DNA of 64,000 nt from Jacaranda mimosifolia (GCA_018894105.1 CM032117.1:40658501-40722500); one strand, 5' to 3'. Shown: positions 1 through 18,930, numbered from the stretch's first letter. Numbers and translations are program-made. The notes: generated from the sequence alone by a model not told the origin.

Positions 1-1100
1 TCTCTCTCTCTCTCTGTAGTTATCATACATTTTTATTTACTTTTCTCTGTCTAAATTTTTGGTTTTATTGTGCTTAAAAAAAAAAAAAATGAAGTATCCA
101 TAAATTCAGTTATAAGTGGCTAATGCAATTATTTTAGTTTCTCAATCATCTCTGATGAATTTCTTTTCAAATTATATGTCGTCTCTTTTGAATAATTTAT
201 TTTGATGTTTGACATAATATGCCCATAATTTTATTATTTAGATTTTATTTGTAAATTTCAACTGTAATCATTTTTTCTTGAGTTATTTTTCCTCGTCATA
301 ACATTTCTTTTTAACTATTTTCTCTATTCCAAATTTCTACAGTTCTCTCATTTGTCAAATATTTCCACCAGTACATTGTCTAGAAATTATAGTTTATCAG
401 TATGCCTCAGTTCCTGTAGACTTTATATTTTATTATATTTAATTTAATTAATGAAGTAATTCGGAATATATATACATACAATGATGAAATTGTAAACAAA
501 ATTTACTCTCCATTTTCTTGGAAGCTTTAATTAATATCCTTATTTCCTTTTACAATTTTTACTATTATATGAGACTTTCTGACATTGTTGTAATAAATTT
601 TTTAATTTATTATTTAATATATTCTCTTTTTCAAAGATGAAATTTGTTGGCCTGTTGTTATAAAGCACTATTATGTCATTTTAATCATTTTTCTATTACT
701 AAACATTTTTTTGCATTTTGGTATGTACATTACTTAATATCTTGTACATTTCTTTTATATATGATGAATGAACTATATTCCTAATTCCTCTTCGATACTT
801 TTTTTTTTTCAATAATATTGTTGAAATTGATTATAAGGCAATGTGATAAATCAACTAAAGATGTCCCAATGGCTTATAATTAATTAACCAAGTAAAAAAG
901 ATAGGAAAGCCCATAAAGAAGGGTAGAAAAAATCCTAATGAATCTAAGCCCATTGAGACTGACATTTATAAATATTGAGTTCCAAAAGAACTTGGGAATA
1001 TGAAATCATTCATAAAAAACCACAAATTTGAAAAACTTTCAAGAAGAAAAGATCTTTCTGCGCACTTTCCAAAAGAAAAAGAACTAATAAGAATCATTGT
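1..1100. other. AT-rich intergenic DNA
   Basis: Starts with a short TC run (1-16). Otherwise AT-rich with homopolymer runs. No gene or clear element was seen. Confidence 0.6.
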
Positions 1101-1365
1101 CTATTGAAAAGGACCTTGTTCTATTCTCGTGCAGCATCATTTTGGCATCATCTGTTGGAAATTCAAGAAGGAAGTAGGAACACCGAGAATGCAGGTGAGA
1201 TCAAGAGTTTGTGAACTTAGGAATTAGATAATCTCAACATCAAAGAATGCAAAGAGCCACCAACTTGAAATACCAGCGGCATCAATACTAGAGCCATCTC
1301 CCCCACGAGTCTATTCCCCCAAAGGAGATGTCCATGAGCTAGGCACCACTTTTTGGAGACCTTAT

Positions 1366-2740
1366 GTGTTGTTAACCTCGGAGATATTGACAAGTCTAGT
1401 AGAAAGTATTACCACTCAAGTCCTAGCCAATTCAACTGCTCAATGTGTGGAAGAGCTACTGCAACCTATCGCTAGGACCAGGGGGCTTCCCCAAGACAAA
1501 CCATTGAAAGAATTAATCCTGGACAAAGTATTGCTCCCTTTTCTCCATCTTTGTAGGTCGATCTTCAGTCCTCCCCTAAGGAGATTTTTTTTGTTGATAC
1601 CCACCACAAATGAAGTGCAGGCTCATGTGCTAGCACCGCAACCCACAAGTAAGGTTAAAAGCTTGCTCTTGCTTGCGATCACCCTAAAAATTGATAGCTT
1701 GAATCATATAGCAGAGAATGTAACAATGACAAGATGCTGAAGGCGCACAAATATAACTAGCCTTGGGTGTCCACTATCTATATCCCGTTTTCCATTCCAT
1801 GAGGAGAGATTCTAAGCAAAGCACTGCGATGAGGCCTTATCTTGCACCCTCTTTAGAAAACAACGAAAGACATGAAGAAGCAAAAGTCGAATAAATAGTG
1901 CCATTTCCACCACCACTATGGGCATACCATAGAGTGGTGTAGGCATTTGAAGGATGAGATTTAAATGCTGATCTTGAAAAGACACCTTAGGAGTATGTAA
2001 TGCATAGGCTGAGTAGTCCTAAGGATGTTCCAACAGTTGGAAAGAGTAGATCTTACTAGTCGTGGCTTGATGAACATCCGAAGCATACTAACTAGTAGTA
2101 TTCGTGCAATAGAGACGATCTCCCCACTCCCAAGGTACCCTTGATGCTTTCGGGAGGATTACTAATATAGATGATGCCAGCATTAAAAGGTAATAGTTCA
2201 AGAGGCAATACACAGGCAAGTCCATATCGTCGACCCTATGCTGGGTGCCTTCAAAGGCCAACCCCCAATGACAAGTGATGCTCCAAGGAACCTAATGCAC
2301 CAAAGGCCATAAGTACATATGGGATGCAATCCTCTTGCAGCTCCCAAAAAACTCTAAGCACAAAGAAACAAGTGAATAAGGAGGTAGGAAGTAATGACTT
2401 CATAAGGCGCTAAAGAACTCAAGACACTGAACTTAAGAACTAACACGGGCGAGGAGCGGGCTATGATTATGCAACAAGCTAAACATGCGACACTCCAGTA
2501 CATACTCCTTACAGCCAAGAGGGCAGAGATACTTCAAGTTGTTACACTACAAGGTATGATCAGTTTCATCAATGGACAACAAAAAGTCCTAAAAGGCAAA
2601 GATCCCCGAAATATTTTAACTTTCATAATTTTGGTGGGTATACTACATAAGAATGCTGGAATTTGAGAGATAAAACCGAAGTATTAATTCAGTAAGGATA
2701 CCTCAGTGAATATGTTGATGGACGAAGAAATTCCCTTAAA
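1366..2740 (+). pseudogene. Decayed Ty3/gypsy gag remnant
   Basis: The recognisable part is at 2500-2740. There TAKRAEILQVV is followed, after a frameshift, by KYFNFHNFGGYTT, then ECWNLRDKTEVLIQ and GYLSEYVDG. These match the FH..HGH.TE.CW.L...IE.LI..GYL block common in plant gypsy gag proteins, here with stops at 2636 and near 2692. The upstream open frame 1366-1740 (124 codons, not recognised) may be more of the same gag. Protease, reverse transcriptase and integrase are absent. About 2930-3120 looks like possible LTR-type sequence but no LTR pair was found. Confidence 0.5.
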
Positions 2741-2929
2741 GAGCATTTTTGTAATAGAGAAAAAAGGAGAATCCTAGAAGTCCACCTAAAAAGCATCCAT
2801 GTCCAGGAAGGCAATTCTATTCTAGCCACATGAATGGCACCGATCCCCATAATAGGAGCTATCACAACAACTTAAGGGCTTAAATCGAAGTTCGGCCCCA
2901 AACACCGTCATTTTGGGAACACTAATTAT

Positions 2930-3680
2930 CCTGCCTATAAGGATATTTCTTCTTATAGTACACTTTGTTCATTTTAAATATTGTTTAGTTTCTTTCCTTT
3001 GATTTGAAGAAGGCCTACCCACCCGGAGACAACACTCCTTTTTGTTACTAATAATTTCTTGAATAAATTCATGTTCTTCACATTATTGTATTCGCTTCTA
3101 TAGCTTTGATCTTTTCAACAACTACACGCCCTCCTCATAAGTGCTCTAGAAGACCTATTTGTGTAAACCCACTATAGGCCCCTAAGAGGCATGTGGTAGC
3201 ACCCACCATAATCCACTACATAGCCTCGGAGGTTACATGGTTGCAAGCGCAATCCCATTATAGATCCCCCAGGAGATATGTGGTAGTCACTCTAAAAGAA
3301 CCCACCAACCCACTCTAGAAAAATTGTATTTCATAATTGATAATAATATTAATTTTTAATTTCTACTTAAATCAGTATATCCTAAATTTTAGTTCATAAC
3401 TTGAAAATTACTATACAAATTTCATAAAATAATTTAAAAACATACTTAATAAAATAATATAACAACAAATTAATAACAAAAACTATTATTCAATTATAAA
3501 CTGATTCAACATTTCATAAAGAATGAATTTACTAAACAAAAATCAAACAATTTATCCATATTACCTAATCCTAAACCTTAAGCATAGACCTAAACAAAAA
3601 ATATAATTTCAATATCCTAAAATTGAAATTAACACATAACAATTAAACAAATAATTAAATTATATACTTTCAAAAATAGA
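2930..3680. other. Non-coding flank of the gag remnant
   Basis: 2930-3300 is of moderate base composition with phrases such as ggcatgtggtagcacccacc and a partial internal repeat (catgtggtag at 3190, tatgtggtag at 3278), possibly decayed LTR or internal retroelement sequence. 3300-3680 is AT-rich with nothing recognised. Confidence 0.35.
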
Positions 3681-3885
3681 GCTACCGAATGTCGGGCAAT
3701 GTCAGTGGCAAGTGGCTATGCGCGATGGCAATGCATAGTAGCGTCGAGAGATAAGGAATGAGAGAGAGAAAAAGATAGCAACGGAGGCGATTGGTGGTAT
3801 GAGTGGCATTGGTGGCGCACGGTGATGGTGGTGAGCAACAACAAAGGTTGGAAGAGAAGGAGGAAGAATTGGGAAGACAAAGAAA

Positions 3886-3936
3886 GGAAGAAGAAGAAGA
3901 AGAAGAAGAAGAAGAAGAAGAAGAAGAAGAAGAAAG
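3886..3936. repeat. (GAA)n microsatellite
   Basis: About 16 GAA/AAG units. They create spurious poly-Glu, poly-Lys and poly-Ser open frames on both strands. Confidence 0.9.
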
Positions 3937-3969
3937 GAGGAGGAGGAAAAGAAAAGAATCTCGCATCTG

Positions 3970-4435
3970 TATTTTATTTAGCTTTCCAATGGAATTTTCA
4001 AGCTACATAGTATTTAAAAAATTATTTACTAAATTCAGACGGATTTTCTATCTAAAATCCAAGGGAAAACCAATGGGAAGAAATTTCTTATGGTTTTCAA
4101 ATGGAATATTTGTCTAGAAATTCGAAAAGTTTTGTGCTAAAAAAGTGGCATTTTCATATGGATATTCCGCATGAAAATTCTACGGGAAGAAGGTTCATAA
4201 GGACTTTTCAATGGAATTTTTGATTTGAAGTGTGCCTTGATCTTGTAGTAGAGTTCATAAAGATTCATAGGAGAATTTCTTCTTGGAGTCTTCAGATGGA
4301 TTTTCTATCTAAATCCTTTGCACCAAATAACAACTTCTCCCCTCCAAGTTCTTCGTTAGTTTAGCGTCGAATTTTTGAGGGACTACATCTTCACCGTAAT
4401 TCCTTCAGAATTTGCAATTTTGTTGTAGTAAGTTG
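3970..4435. mobile_element. Possible CACTA-type subterminal region
   Basis: A direct repeat, ggattttctatctaaa, at about 4040 and 4301, and many variants of atggaatttt and catggatattcc, as in subterminal repeats of En/Spm elements. It runs up to ttttgttgtagta at about 4419, which resembles an inside-out CACTACAA end. No transposase and no partner end was identified. Confidence 0.3.
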
Positions 4436-4550
4436 GGCAATTCAATAATGTTTTAGGAATTCTTTGTAGAATGGAGCCACATGCTTACAAATATTAGCTA
4501 ACCTCTGGGGAGATTCCCTGTAGAAAATCTTTAATATATAGTTTAACGAA

Positions 4551-5323
4551 GGTTAAATTGCATTTGTAATCCCATAAGTTAGGTCCATTTGGATTTTGAT
4601 TTCATTCTTTATCAGTTTTGTATGTTGCATCTAATAAATACCCTTTTTCTTTAATTTGAGGAATGAAGAGGACTTTCATCCAAAAGTTAAGGGAGCGACT
4701 CACATGTCAATCATGTGGACGTTAAATTAGACATATTTTTTATCCCATAAGTTAGGGTCGTTTTGAATTTTGGTCCCCATAAGAGCTCCAGCAGATTTCA
4801 TGTTTCTATGGCACACCAACTTCACTGAAAACCTCATGGACAAATGAAAAATTCAAGTAGGAAGTTCCATGATTGTGCTTCCATTAATAATGTGCATGGT
4901 TTCTCTACTTGGAAAGACCCTCCAATATATGAAAGAGTAAAATAAGTGATACTTGGATTGCTTAGCATGTTGAATGCAATAGAAGAAAAGTTGTTAAAAA
5001 TTCAAAAAAGACAAACTATATTGGTGTATTTAGTGGTGGTTTCTTGGTTGATGGTTCTTCACTTTGTTGGGATCAAAATCCAAACAGGTGTAACTTATGC
5101 GACAAAAAAATGTCAATTTAATGACCACATGCGTGGCAGCCGCTCCATTAACTTTTGGATGTAACCCATCTTCAGTCCTCAACCTACCAAAAAAAAAAAA
5201 AAGAAAGAAAGAAAGAAAGAAAAAGAAAAAAGTGTACTTATTGGATATAATGTGTGAAACTGATAAAAAATAAGACCAAAATCCAGACAAACCTAACTTA
5301 TGGGACCAAAGTACAATTTACCT
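4551..5323. mobile_element. 773-bp foldback Mutator-like element
   Basis: Long imperfect inverted repeat: left 4551-4735 (ggttaaattgcatttgtaat, cccataagttaggtcc) against right about 5110-5323 read in reverse (ccataagttaggttt, gtaaattgtactttggtc). The flanks carry tttaacgaa (4542-4550) and tttaaccaa (5324-5332), 8 of 9 identical, as expected for an old Mutator-type target duplication. Within it a second pair of the same repeat lies at about 4735-4785 and 5078-5107, so the element seems to hold a nested or duplicated copy of its own ends. Small open frames here are not genes. Confidence 0.65.
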
Positions 5324-5332
5324 TTTAACCAA

Positions 5333-6684
5333 TAAAGAACATCAATTGAAATTTCATAATAAATTCCTGTTACGATATATTTGGTTTATATATCACATAC
5401 AAATTATGCAACTTTGAACCTTATTGGCCTATATTTTAAGTTTCTTATGTAGTTGTTTTTGATACGGTGCCATTAATACTTTATCCTTTCTTGGAGTAGG
5501 AAAGATACGTTACCAAAATTTTCTTCGTATGGATGACAAAATGAAGAAACTCAAGCATTAGTATTGATTATAGCAATCTATATTATTGTCTTCGTTGTCA
5601 CTTATCCTCAGTAGTAGGCTTCTTTTTCCCATACAAATGGCCAACTAATGCCCCTTTGGCATATTTATAACTTACAAGTTGATCCTTAGCAACATATTTT
5701 AGGAAATTCCTTCCTAAAGTTAGCAAGTACCTCTTTACATTTGGTTGTCCCTAGTGTTTTTCTTTTCACTCCCTTTTCCACCCTAATTTGCAAAATTAGC
5801 TCAACAATTTGTAAATTATCGATTTTGGTAGAAAACTAAATAGTGTGGCAATAGAAGAAAATAGATTTGACTAAATAACTCATAACTGTGATGATGGAAT
5901 TATGCTTCAATTTTGATTATTCTAAGTGTAGGTTTATGAAATGATAAAGAAGAGATGTAATATGTGATCATTTGATTTGAAATCTTTTCCAAGAACCTAT
6001 GAACTTGTCAATATATTCTTTTATTATTTTTTTTTTTGTATTTTTGGTGGCTTTATAGTATATATAATGTGCTATGAATTAAAATTGTTGCTTTATATTG
6101 TTTATTTATTACAAAAATCTTTTGATTTTGGTTGGAGCGCGTGAAGATAAATTATAGTATGTGATATATTGTATCTTCAAATTATTGCATTATATTGTTT
6201 ATAAATAAAGAGATCATCTTTAAATTTTTGTTGGAGTGGATGTACTACTAACATAGTGTCCATTATGATCAGTGCTTCAACAATCATGTATGTCTATTCA
6301 CATTTTGACATGATTGATTAATGCTTAAATATATGGTGTTTTGAACTTTTGAAATACTCACTTATTCTTTTTTCCAATAGACACAATCACAGCCATGTGT
6401 TGCAGGTAGTCAACATAAATCTCTAACTTCTCTAGAAGGTAGATCTTCAAGTGCTAGCAATCAAGACCAGATTGAAGCTCCTCACTAGTTGTTTATTTTT
6501 AATTGAATATTTATATTTGTACTCTATGGACTATGATGTCGACGATTTCAACAATCAATTCTATGAAATTAGTTTTGGAATTAAATGCTTGTGATGAATT
6601 TTTGGTATGGATCTCTATTGGTAAGTAAATGAAAAGACATACGGATATATAGAAAAGTAACCAAAAAATTGGATTGAAAGTAAA
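5333..6684. other. Intergenic DNA, nothing recognised
   Basis: AT-rich, no coding family identified. A short stretch at about 6404-6488, after a tgttgcag acceptor-like site, is open for about 28 codons and may be the end of a lost transposon exon. Confidence 0.4.
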
Positions 6685-7042
6685 ATGTTTACGGGGTTTT
6701 TAACCCTCACTAAAATTATAGGAAATTAAATATGCTTTAAAAATAGTAGGGGCTTAAACACCCTACCAAAAGTCTAGGAAATAACACATTTCACAAATAA
6801 TGGGGATTTAAAAGTCCCACCAAAATTATATAATATAGTACTTTTAATAACAACGGGGGAAACCACTACTAAACATAAAAATAACCGTTGCAGATTCACT
6901 TAATTATTAGCGGCGGTTGTAATGGCGATTGCTCCAAAACTCCACTAAAAATTAGCAAGATACATCACAAATGAAGTTAGCAAAGTTAAAAAGCCCCATG
7001 CATTCAATTTTAATCCCCACTAAATATAACTTCTTTTTGTAG
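6685..7042. mobile_element. Possible CACTA-type 3' end with subterminal repeats
   Basis: Three or four diverged copies of a 45-55 bp unit (gggtttttaaccctcactaa, ggggcttaaacaccctacca, ggggatttaaaagtcccacc). These are followed by a gcggcggttgtaatggcg stretch and then cttctttttgtag at about 7030-7042, close to the TTTTTGTAGTG end of En/Spm elements. Upstream, 6404-6488 could be a last coding exon but was not recognised. Confidence 0.3.
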
Positions 7043-7846
7043 GATCAAGTGTTTGTCATGCATTATGTTTGAGGAATTTGCCCAATGAGTAGGATTTTCA
7101 ATAAAATGATTTGATTGATATTTATTTGATAACAAGTCGGTGATTGCCTTAGTAAGCAATCCTATTTTTCATGATCAAAATAAGCACCATTGATACTCAT
7201 TTTAGCTTCATTGAGAGAATGTTGCCAAAAAAGAAGTTCGAGTGAATTTTCTTGAAATTCAGAGAGCAAAATGCCAATTTTTTCATGAAAACATCAAGAG
7301 AAAATTCTTGAAAATATGCGAAGTTTACTTAGAAAGCGGGAACGTGAGATTTAAGTTTAAAGAGTGTTAGAAGTAGTAATCTTGATTCTCAAATATTCAA
7401 TCAAAGTATATCTAATGTTTTTGTATTTGTAGAAAGTCTAAAGGATATTTTGAAATTTGTAGAATCTTTTAAGTGGGGTCTTTTGAAAATTAATATATTC
7501 CTACAGTCATTTGCAAGAGGAAATAGTAAGAAGAAGATAGATTTGTTATAATAAGAAAGAGTTTTGAAACTAATAAAAGTGTTGATTGAGTTGAGAAAAA
7601 GAAAGAAGGAAAAAACGAGTGTTCTCCTTTCTACTTCTTCTCCTCTTTAAGATCTAAATATTTTGTTGCCTTACAAAAAAGCCCACCTAGCAACAAAGAT
7701 TACTTTGATCTCATCATCTACGAGTTAGATGTGAGCAAGGGGCAAATAAAATGAGTACTTATTGAGATAGTGATACAAGTTACTTCAACCTAACTGGCTA
7801 TGGAATATAATATATGAGTTTGGCTTCAGAACCAAATAACTCTAGC
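7043..7846. other. 3' flank of the alkenal reductase gene
   Basis: AT-rich, presumably 3' UTR near 7847 and then intergenic. No element recognised. Confidence 0.5.
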
Positions 7847-14147
<6,301 letters not shown>

Positions 14148-14211
14148 TAATAATAATAATTACTTGATGCCAATGGGCGATGCCAAGTTGCCAACACCAC
14201 TTCACTTCCCG

Positions 14212-14218
14212 CTTTATA
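14212..14218 (-). promoter_or_regulatory. TATA box of the 2-alkenal reductase gene
   Basis: On the minus strand this reads TATAAAG, 65 nt upstream of the start codon, which would place transcription start roughly 30-40 nt before the ATG. It sits directly beside a CA/TG dinucleotide run and an 18-base C run, so the core promoter is flanked by length-variable simple sequence. Confidence 0.5.
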
Positions 14219-14256
14219 CACACACACACACATTTGCTCCCCCCCCCCCCCCCCCC
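14217..14256. repeat. (CA)n followed by an 18-base C run
   Basis: CA repeats at about 14217-14232, then uninterrupted C at 14239-14256. They lie immediately upstream of the reductase TATA box. Confidence 0.9.
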
Positions 14257-14411
14257 AACCCTCTTACTGTGTGGTGTCCGCCAAACATATTTAAAGTTCA
14301 TTTATTTGGACCATATTGAATGAGATGAGTTGTCTAATTTAAGTCAATATTTACTTTGATACTTGTAAGTTCATGAGTAAACTAAAATCTAAATCAAATA
14401 TACACTAAGAA

Positions 14412-14803
14412 GGTGTTGGTTAAATGTACGTATTTGAAAGATTTTATAACTTCCTACATCTTAATTATAAAATGTTTTTAAAACTTATAAAATTCTAGAT
14501 CTTATTTTTAAAATAAATTATTGAAGTATTTGAATAAAATAAGACATTTGAGCTAATAAGATTAGTAATGATAATTTTATAACCAAACTGATTAGAGTTA
14601 AAAGAAGTTTTTAAGATTTTGATAGGATCTTCTTACTCTTTTTAAAAAAACTTATAACATCGATCCTAATATTTTAGTTTAGAATATTATAAGCTTTTTT
14701 AAAAAAAAATTGTTTTCAAACACTTAATTTTTAATATTTTATAAATTTATCAACATCTTGTAAGATATTTTGAGAAATTTATAAATTCATTCAAACACTC
14801 CCT
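14412..14803. mobile_element. Possible MITE
   Basis: The left end ggtgttggttaaatg and the reverse complement of cattcaaacactccc at the right end are similar, with an AT-rich, partly self-complementary interior (taaaatgttttt, cttataaaattcta). No target duplication seen. Confidence 0.4.
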
Positions 14804-16379
14804 AACTACAAAATAAATGACTTGTCTCACCAATAAGTGGAATGAGCCATCCTACGTACAATTTTACATGTTTTCTATCAGTGATCATACACCTCATCCA
14901 TCAAAGTAATTAATTAATGCACCCGTAATGTATTTGTTGTCACTACCTTCCATTATATATTATCTAGTGCAAGTGTGCAACAACTTCTAGATCATATATG
15001 GCCTGCTACTCTTGAGGAATCTTGTACAAAATAAAGAGGGTATCGGAACGAATTATTTGTTGACACAAACAAAGAAGAATCAATCACCAATACTATAATA
15101 CAAAAGGAAACCTACAACTGCACTTTCAGTTAAGGGCTGTAGGAAATGAGCCGAGGTTAAGAACTTGAACTACGTACCAGCTTTAATTTTGAGGCTGGAA
15201 GGAAACTAACAAAAGCAAAGGCAAAGTCTTCCCCCATTCCTTAGTATATACTACAAAATTAGAAAAGCATTACATCTCCCATACATAGAAAATTTGAACA
15301 CAAATTTTTTATATATATTTTAAACTCTCAACTTTACTATTTAAATTAGATATCTTAGCGCTTTTGTTTCATATATCTTGTAGAAACTAACATATTTTTG
15401 AAAATGATAACTATAAAAGTAAAAAAGGTGTCCACACACACATATATATATATGGTGAAAGTTATTGAATACAAAATTCTCAAATATTGCCACTTGAATT
15501 AAATTTAATCGGCCATGCGATTTTATATATATAAAGGAATCAGAAGTATATATATATATATAGTTCCTTGTCGGTTCAGCCTCATTCCTCAAGGAGGCAA
15601 GGACCATTCGAAAAGGTATTTCAAGACGAGGTTAAAGGGAATAACAAAGACGGCAACTCTTTGGATGCTTCAGAAATTCTGTTGGTTTAGCCATAAAAAA
15701 CGACGAAAAGACAATAATATTAGTTATCATCAGAAACGTTGTTGCTTAGAACCACAAATTATTAAAGATAAAATATTGCCGGCTTGTGAAATGACAAAAG
15801 GTAGGTCTTAATTGGAGGATATGCGCATGCATGGCAAGATACCCAAATGGATTCAAAAGGAGAAACATACACGTAATTAATTAAAAATAAAAAAAATAAA
15901 AGGAAAAGAAACAAATAAATTGAGTTTGAATTAGCATTTCTTCTTCCGGCTTACAAATTTTTCTCCCCCTAGCTATTCTAAACATGTGGGATATATATAC
16001 ATATTCTTGGATGGAAATGGTTTATAGGGGTTGGAGGTGGACTTATGGATATTTTCTAAACTAATTAGTTGCTGTTCTAAATTAAATTATTTGTTTCGGA
16101 ACCAAAAGAAAAAAAATCAATTTCAATATATATCAATTGTTAAATCGATATTATTAGAGGTATTGGAAAATTAGTCATAATGCTCTAGAAAAGAAAAAAG
16201 AAAAAAAGAAAAACCAATATCCCCCCTAACCTTAAATGTTTGGGAATATCTGAAACTTGCTATTTTGTTGCGTGATGGCACACTTAATTTGTCACGTAAT
16301 GAAAAATGTGCTACTAGCGAATACTAACTATTAATCCTTGATGCAATAAGAGAACAAACATATAATTTTGATGCAACTA
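14804..16379. other. Intergenic DNA upstream of the reductase
   Basis: AT-rich with two short TA runs (about 15443-15454 and 15548-15562). The stretch 15560-15810 has more balanced composition and is open for 98 codons on the plus strand but matches nothing I know. Confidence 0.4.
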
Positions 16380-16951
16380 GGGGTAGGCGTTCAAATTATG
16401 TAATTTAGATGACAATTCGATCCAATCGAATATTGTCGATCGGATCCGATTTTTTATTTAAAAAATTATGAATCAAATATTTAATATTTGGACAAAATTT
16501 TAAATTGAATGTCAGATAGAAAGTCCTATGCAATCAGGTAGTTTGAATATCCAATTTTAATTTACATATAGATAAATATGTATTAAATATATAATAATAT
16601 ATATAAATATAAATAATACGTATAATATATATATATAATTTATATATTTATTATATATAAATATAATTGAAATTGGCATCGCCAAACTTTGCTCTTAGCT
16701 CCCGTTAGCGTAGAGGCATTACTTTTTCTTTTTTTCCTTTTTCTTTTTTCTTTTTGGTTTAGGTCTTTTAAGTAATAGATATATTGATTTTTTTTTTTTT
16801 TTTAAATCATATCAGGTACCTGAAACCGAAATGTCGCGTACCCAGCGAGTTCAAGTTAGTATTGGGTTGCTAAAATTGCTATTTGACAAATTAGGTACCC
16901 AATCCGAACTACGTACCTGAACATGAACTACCCTATCCAAACGCCCATTCC
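16380..16951. mobile_element. hAT-like MITE
   Basis: Terminal inverted repeats: ggggtaggcgttcaaat on the left and the reverse complement of tccaaacgcccattcc on the right. The subterminal parts are rich in gatcggatccgatt and gggtacc-like words (caggtacctgaaaccg, gtacccaatccgaa), typical of the plant family with GGGTGGGCG ends. The interior is AT-rich. No clean 8-bp duplication was found. Confidence 0.5.
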
Positions 16952-18000
16952 TTAACACAAGGATCGAAACATGTCATGAATTGTTCCAGTAATATGGAAA
17001 GCAAGAACTCATACTTTGAGGCAAAAATTATCTATGGTATATGATGTTGTATGAAAATGGAGTGAGGTTACTTTCGAAAAACAATAGTGGTGTCGGTTTG
17101 CTTTTTCTAGAACGTGCACGGAGATATCTTTTTTTTTTTTCCTAGAAATTTCTCTGAGTTTGTGATTTTTTACAAATAATTTCTTGTGCCAAGTTTTCTC
17201 TGGGACTCAGTACTTCTAATTTTTAATCATTATGGACTCAGGTCCATTAAAGTTTTTCTATCCCTTTTTTATGGGCTTAGCTTGTCCTTTGATCTCTCGA
17301 GTCCGATTACTTAGTTAATAATTTTAGTTTGACTCAATTTTTAATCAATTTACCAAATTGCCCTTGTAGTTAATTTTTAGCAATATCATCAAGCCCCCCT
17401 AGTTTCAATAGGGAGATTTCAATTTCATATAAAAAATATATTATAAATTTATTTATTAATTTTCTTATTATTTTAATTCATTAAGATAAAGTTTATATAT
17501 TAAATAATTATCTTTGGCTTATGTGTTTGCAAGTCCTCAACTTTTGCCTAAATTGAGACTGATTAAGTCTCCAAGTCTTCAAGATTTCTAAAGGGTGCTT
17601 TATAATGGTGGCTTCGTTGACACCTAAATAGCTAGCGAAAAGAAGAAAAATTCATATAGAGAGAGAGAGTGTGTGTGTGTGTGTGTGAGAGAGAGAGAAA
17701 GAGAGATGTGTGGTTCTATTAGGGTGTTAAGATGAGTCGTCAAGCTAACATCCTTCTGACTTTGAGATCTCTTTATTTCATTCCACTTTCTCGGCTTCTT
17801 TTCTTGTGCAAATTTTTGCAACTTTTTTGAATTAGTAAAAGTTCTAGGGTTTAATTTTCTCTGGGTCAAATATGTCTGAGTACAAGTCTAATTCTGAATC
17901 AAACTTGAGAAAAAAGTTTTCTAGTGATCAAGCAAGAGGAAATAAAGAGAGGTCATGGCGATATCTTCCTTTTCAACAACAATAATGTCTGCTGAACTAA
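16952..18000. other. Intergenic DNA with GA/GT microsatellite
   Basis: AT-rich. Contains a compound GA-GT-GA microsatellite at about 17658-17698. An open frame on the minus strand across it is a repeat translation. Confidence 0.6.
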
Positions 18001-18003
18001 GCG

Positions 18004-18215
18004 CTAAGGTGGACACTCATGCACTGCCCAGTTATAGCGCTTGCGAGGAGCCAGCTTTGGGCGCCCATCCTGGGTGCTCGTGGGGCGCATGAGCCCTCGT
18101 GCATGAACGTCCAGTGTGCCCAGGTGGTGCCTAGAGTAATCATCCACTGGGCACCCTTGGTGCGCTAAGGAAGGGGGGGCCCAAGCACTACCAGGGGCAG
18201 CTACCGGCTCCAATA
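18004..18215. other. GC-rich block with internal repeats
   Basis: Markedly GC-rich relative to its surroundings, with repeated gggcgcc, gtgctcgtgg and gggcaccc words. It could be the leader or a fragment of the adjacent retroelement remnant. Open on the minus strand for 69 codons, but the composition alone explains that. Confidence 0.4.
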
Positions 18216-18399
18216 GTAGCTAGTGTAAGGGTGACTACTTTAAGGGTTACGAGTCGTCAAATTTAGTGCATGTCGTGGGGTCATCCTCCTCATGGTGTCG
18301 CGGCGTACTCTTAATATGTTAGTCCTTCATTGAATGAGTCATTATTCTATGCCTTAGAAAATTTTAAAGAGTCTTAGAGGTCTGACGGTAGGGTGGAAC

Positions 18400-18930
18400 T
18401 AAAGACTTGTCCTTGTCGTCTAATTTTGATCCTAAAGAGAAAGGTTTTTCTAATGAGGAGTCTGAGGGCATTCCTATTATAGATAGCAGCTTTGCTAATG
18501 TAGCAGAAATCAAGTGTTTACTTGGACTGGATGAGTTACATATCTTGAGGCATTGGACATGTGTCTTTGATGAGTTTAAGTTCATTCTTCACTCACCTCG
18601 AGATAACATTTTGTCTCCTCCAAATGGGTACTTCACTTCCTTCAGCATTTACTTTTGGGATTTTCTCTACCCCTAGACTCTCTTTTGCTTTATATAGTGT
18701 GGAGTTATCATGCCTAATTCGTTTGTGTTTTTTGCTGGGTTCCGACAAGTTTTGAGAGAGTTGGGTTTGTCAGTATCTTTGGATAGTTACCAAACCTTAT
18801 TTGGGATGCATAAAGTGCCAAACGAACCATTTTTCCATTATTTTCCTAAACCAAACAATAATTTTTTGTGTGAGTTGCCTTTGTTTAAGATTCCTTGGAA
18901 AGATAAGTATGTTTTGTTCGAGATGTGAGT
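18400..18930 (+). pseudogene. Decayed plant 'putative gypsy-type transposon' gag-like domain
   Basis: Two overlapping open frames together resemble the N-terminal domain of plant retroelement proteins of the putative gypsy-type transposon family: PRDNILSPPNGYFTSF, then after a break near 18665 MPNSFVFFAGFRQVLREL and QTLFGMHKVPNEPFFHYF. The family typically reads F.....G...P..N.F........LRFPL followed by a LG..PS......F......N. No downstream pol was found. Function by recall, moderate certainty. Confidence 0.4.

Noticed and set aside
3682..4117. Poly-Ser and poly-Glu open frames on both strands
   Set aside because: They are translations of the GAA microsatellite.
18004..18213. 69-codon minus-strand frame
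   Set aside because: High GC content lowers stop frequency, and no family resemblance is seen.
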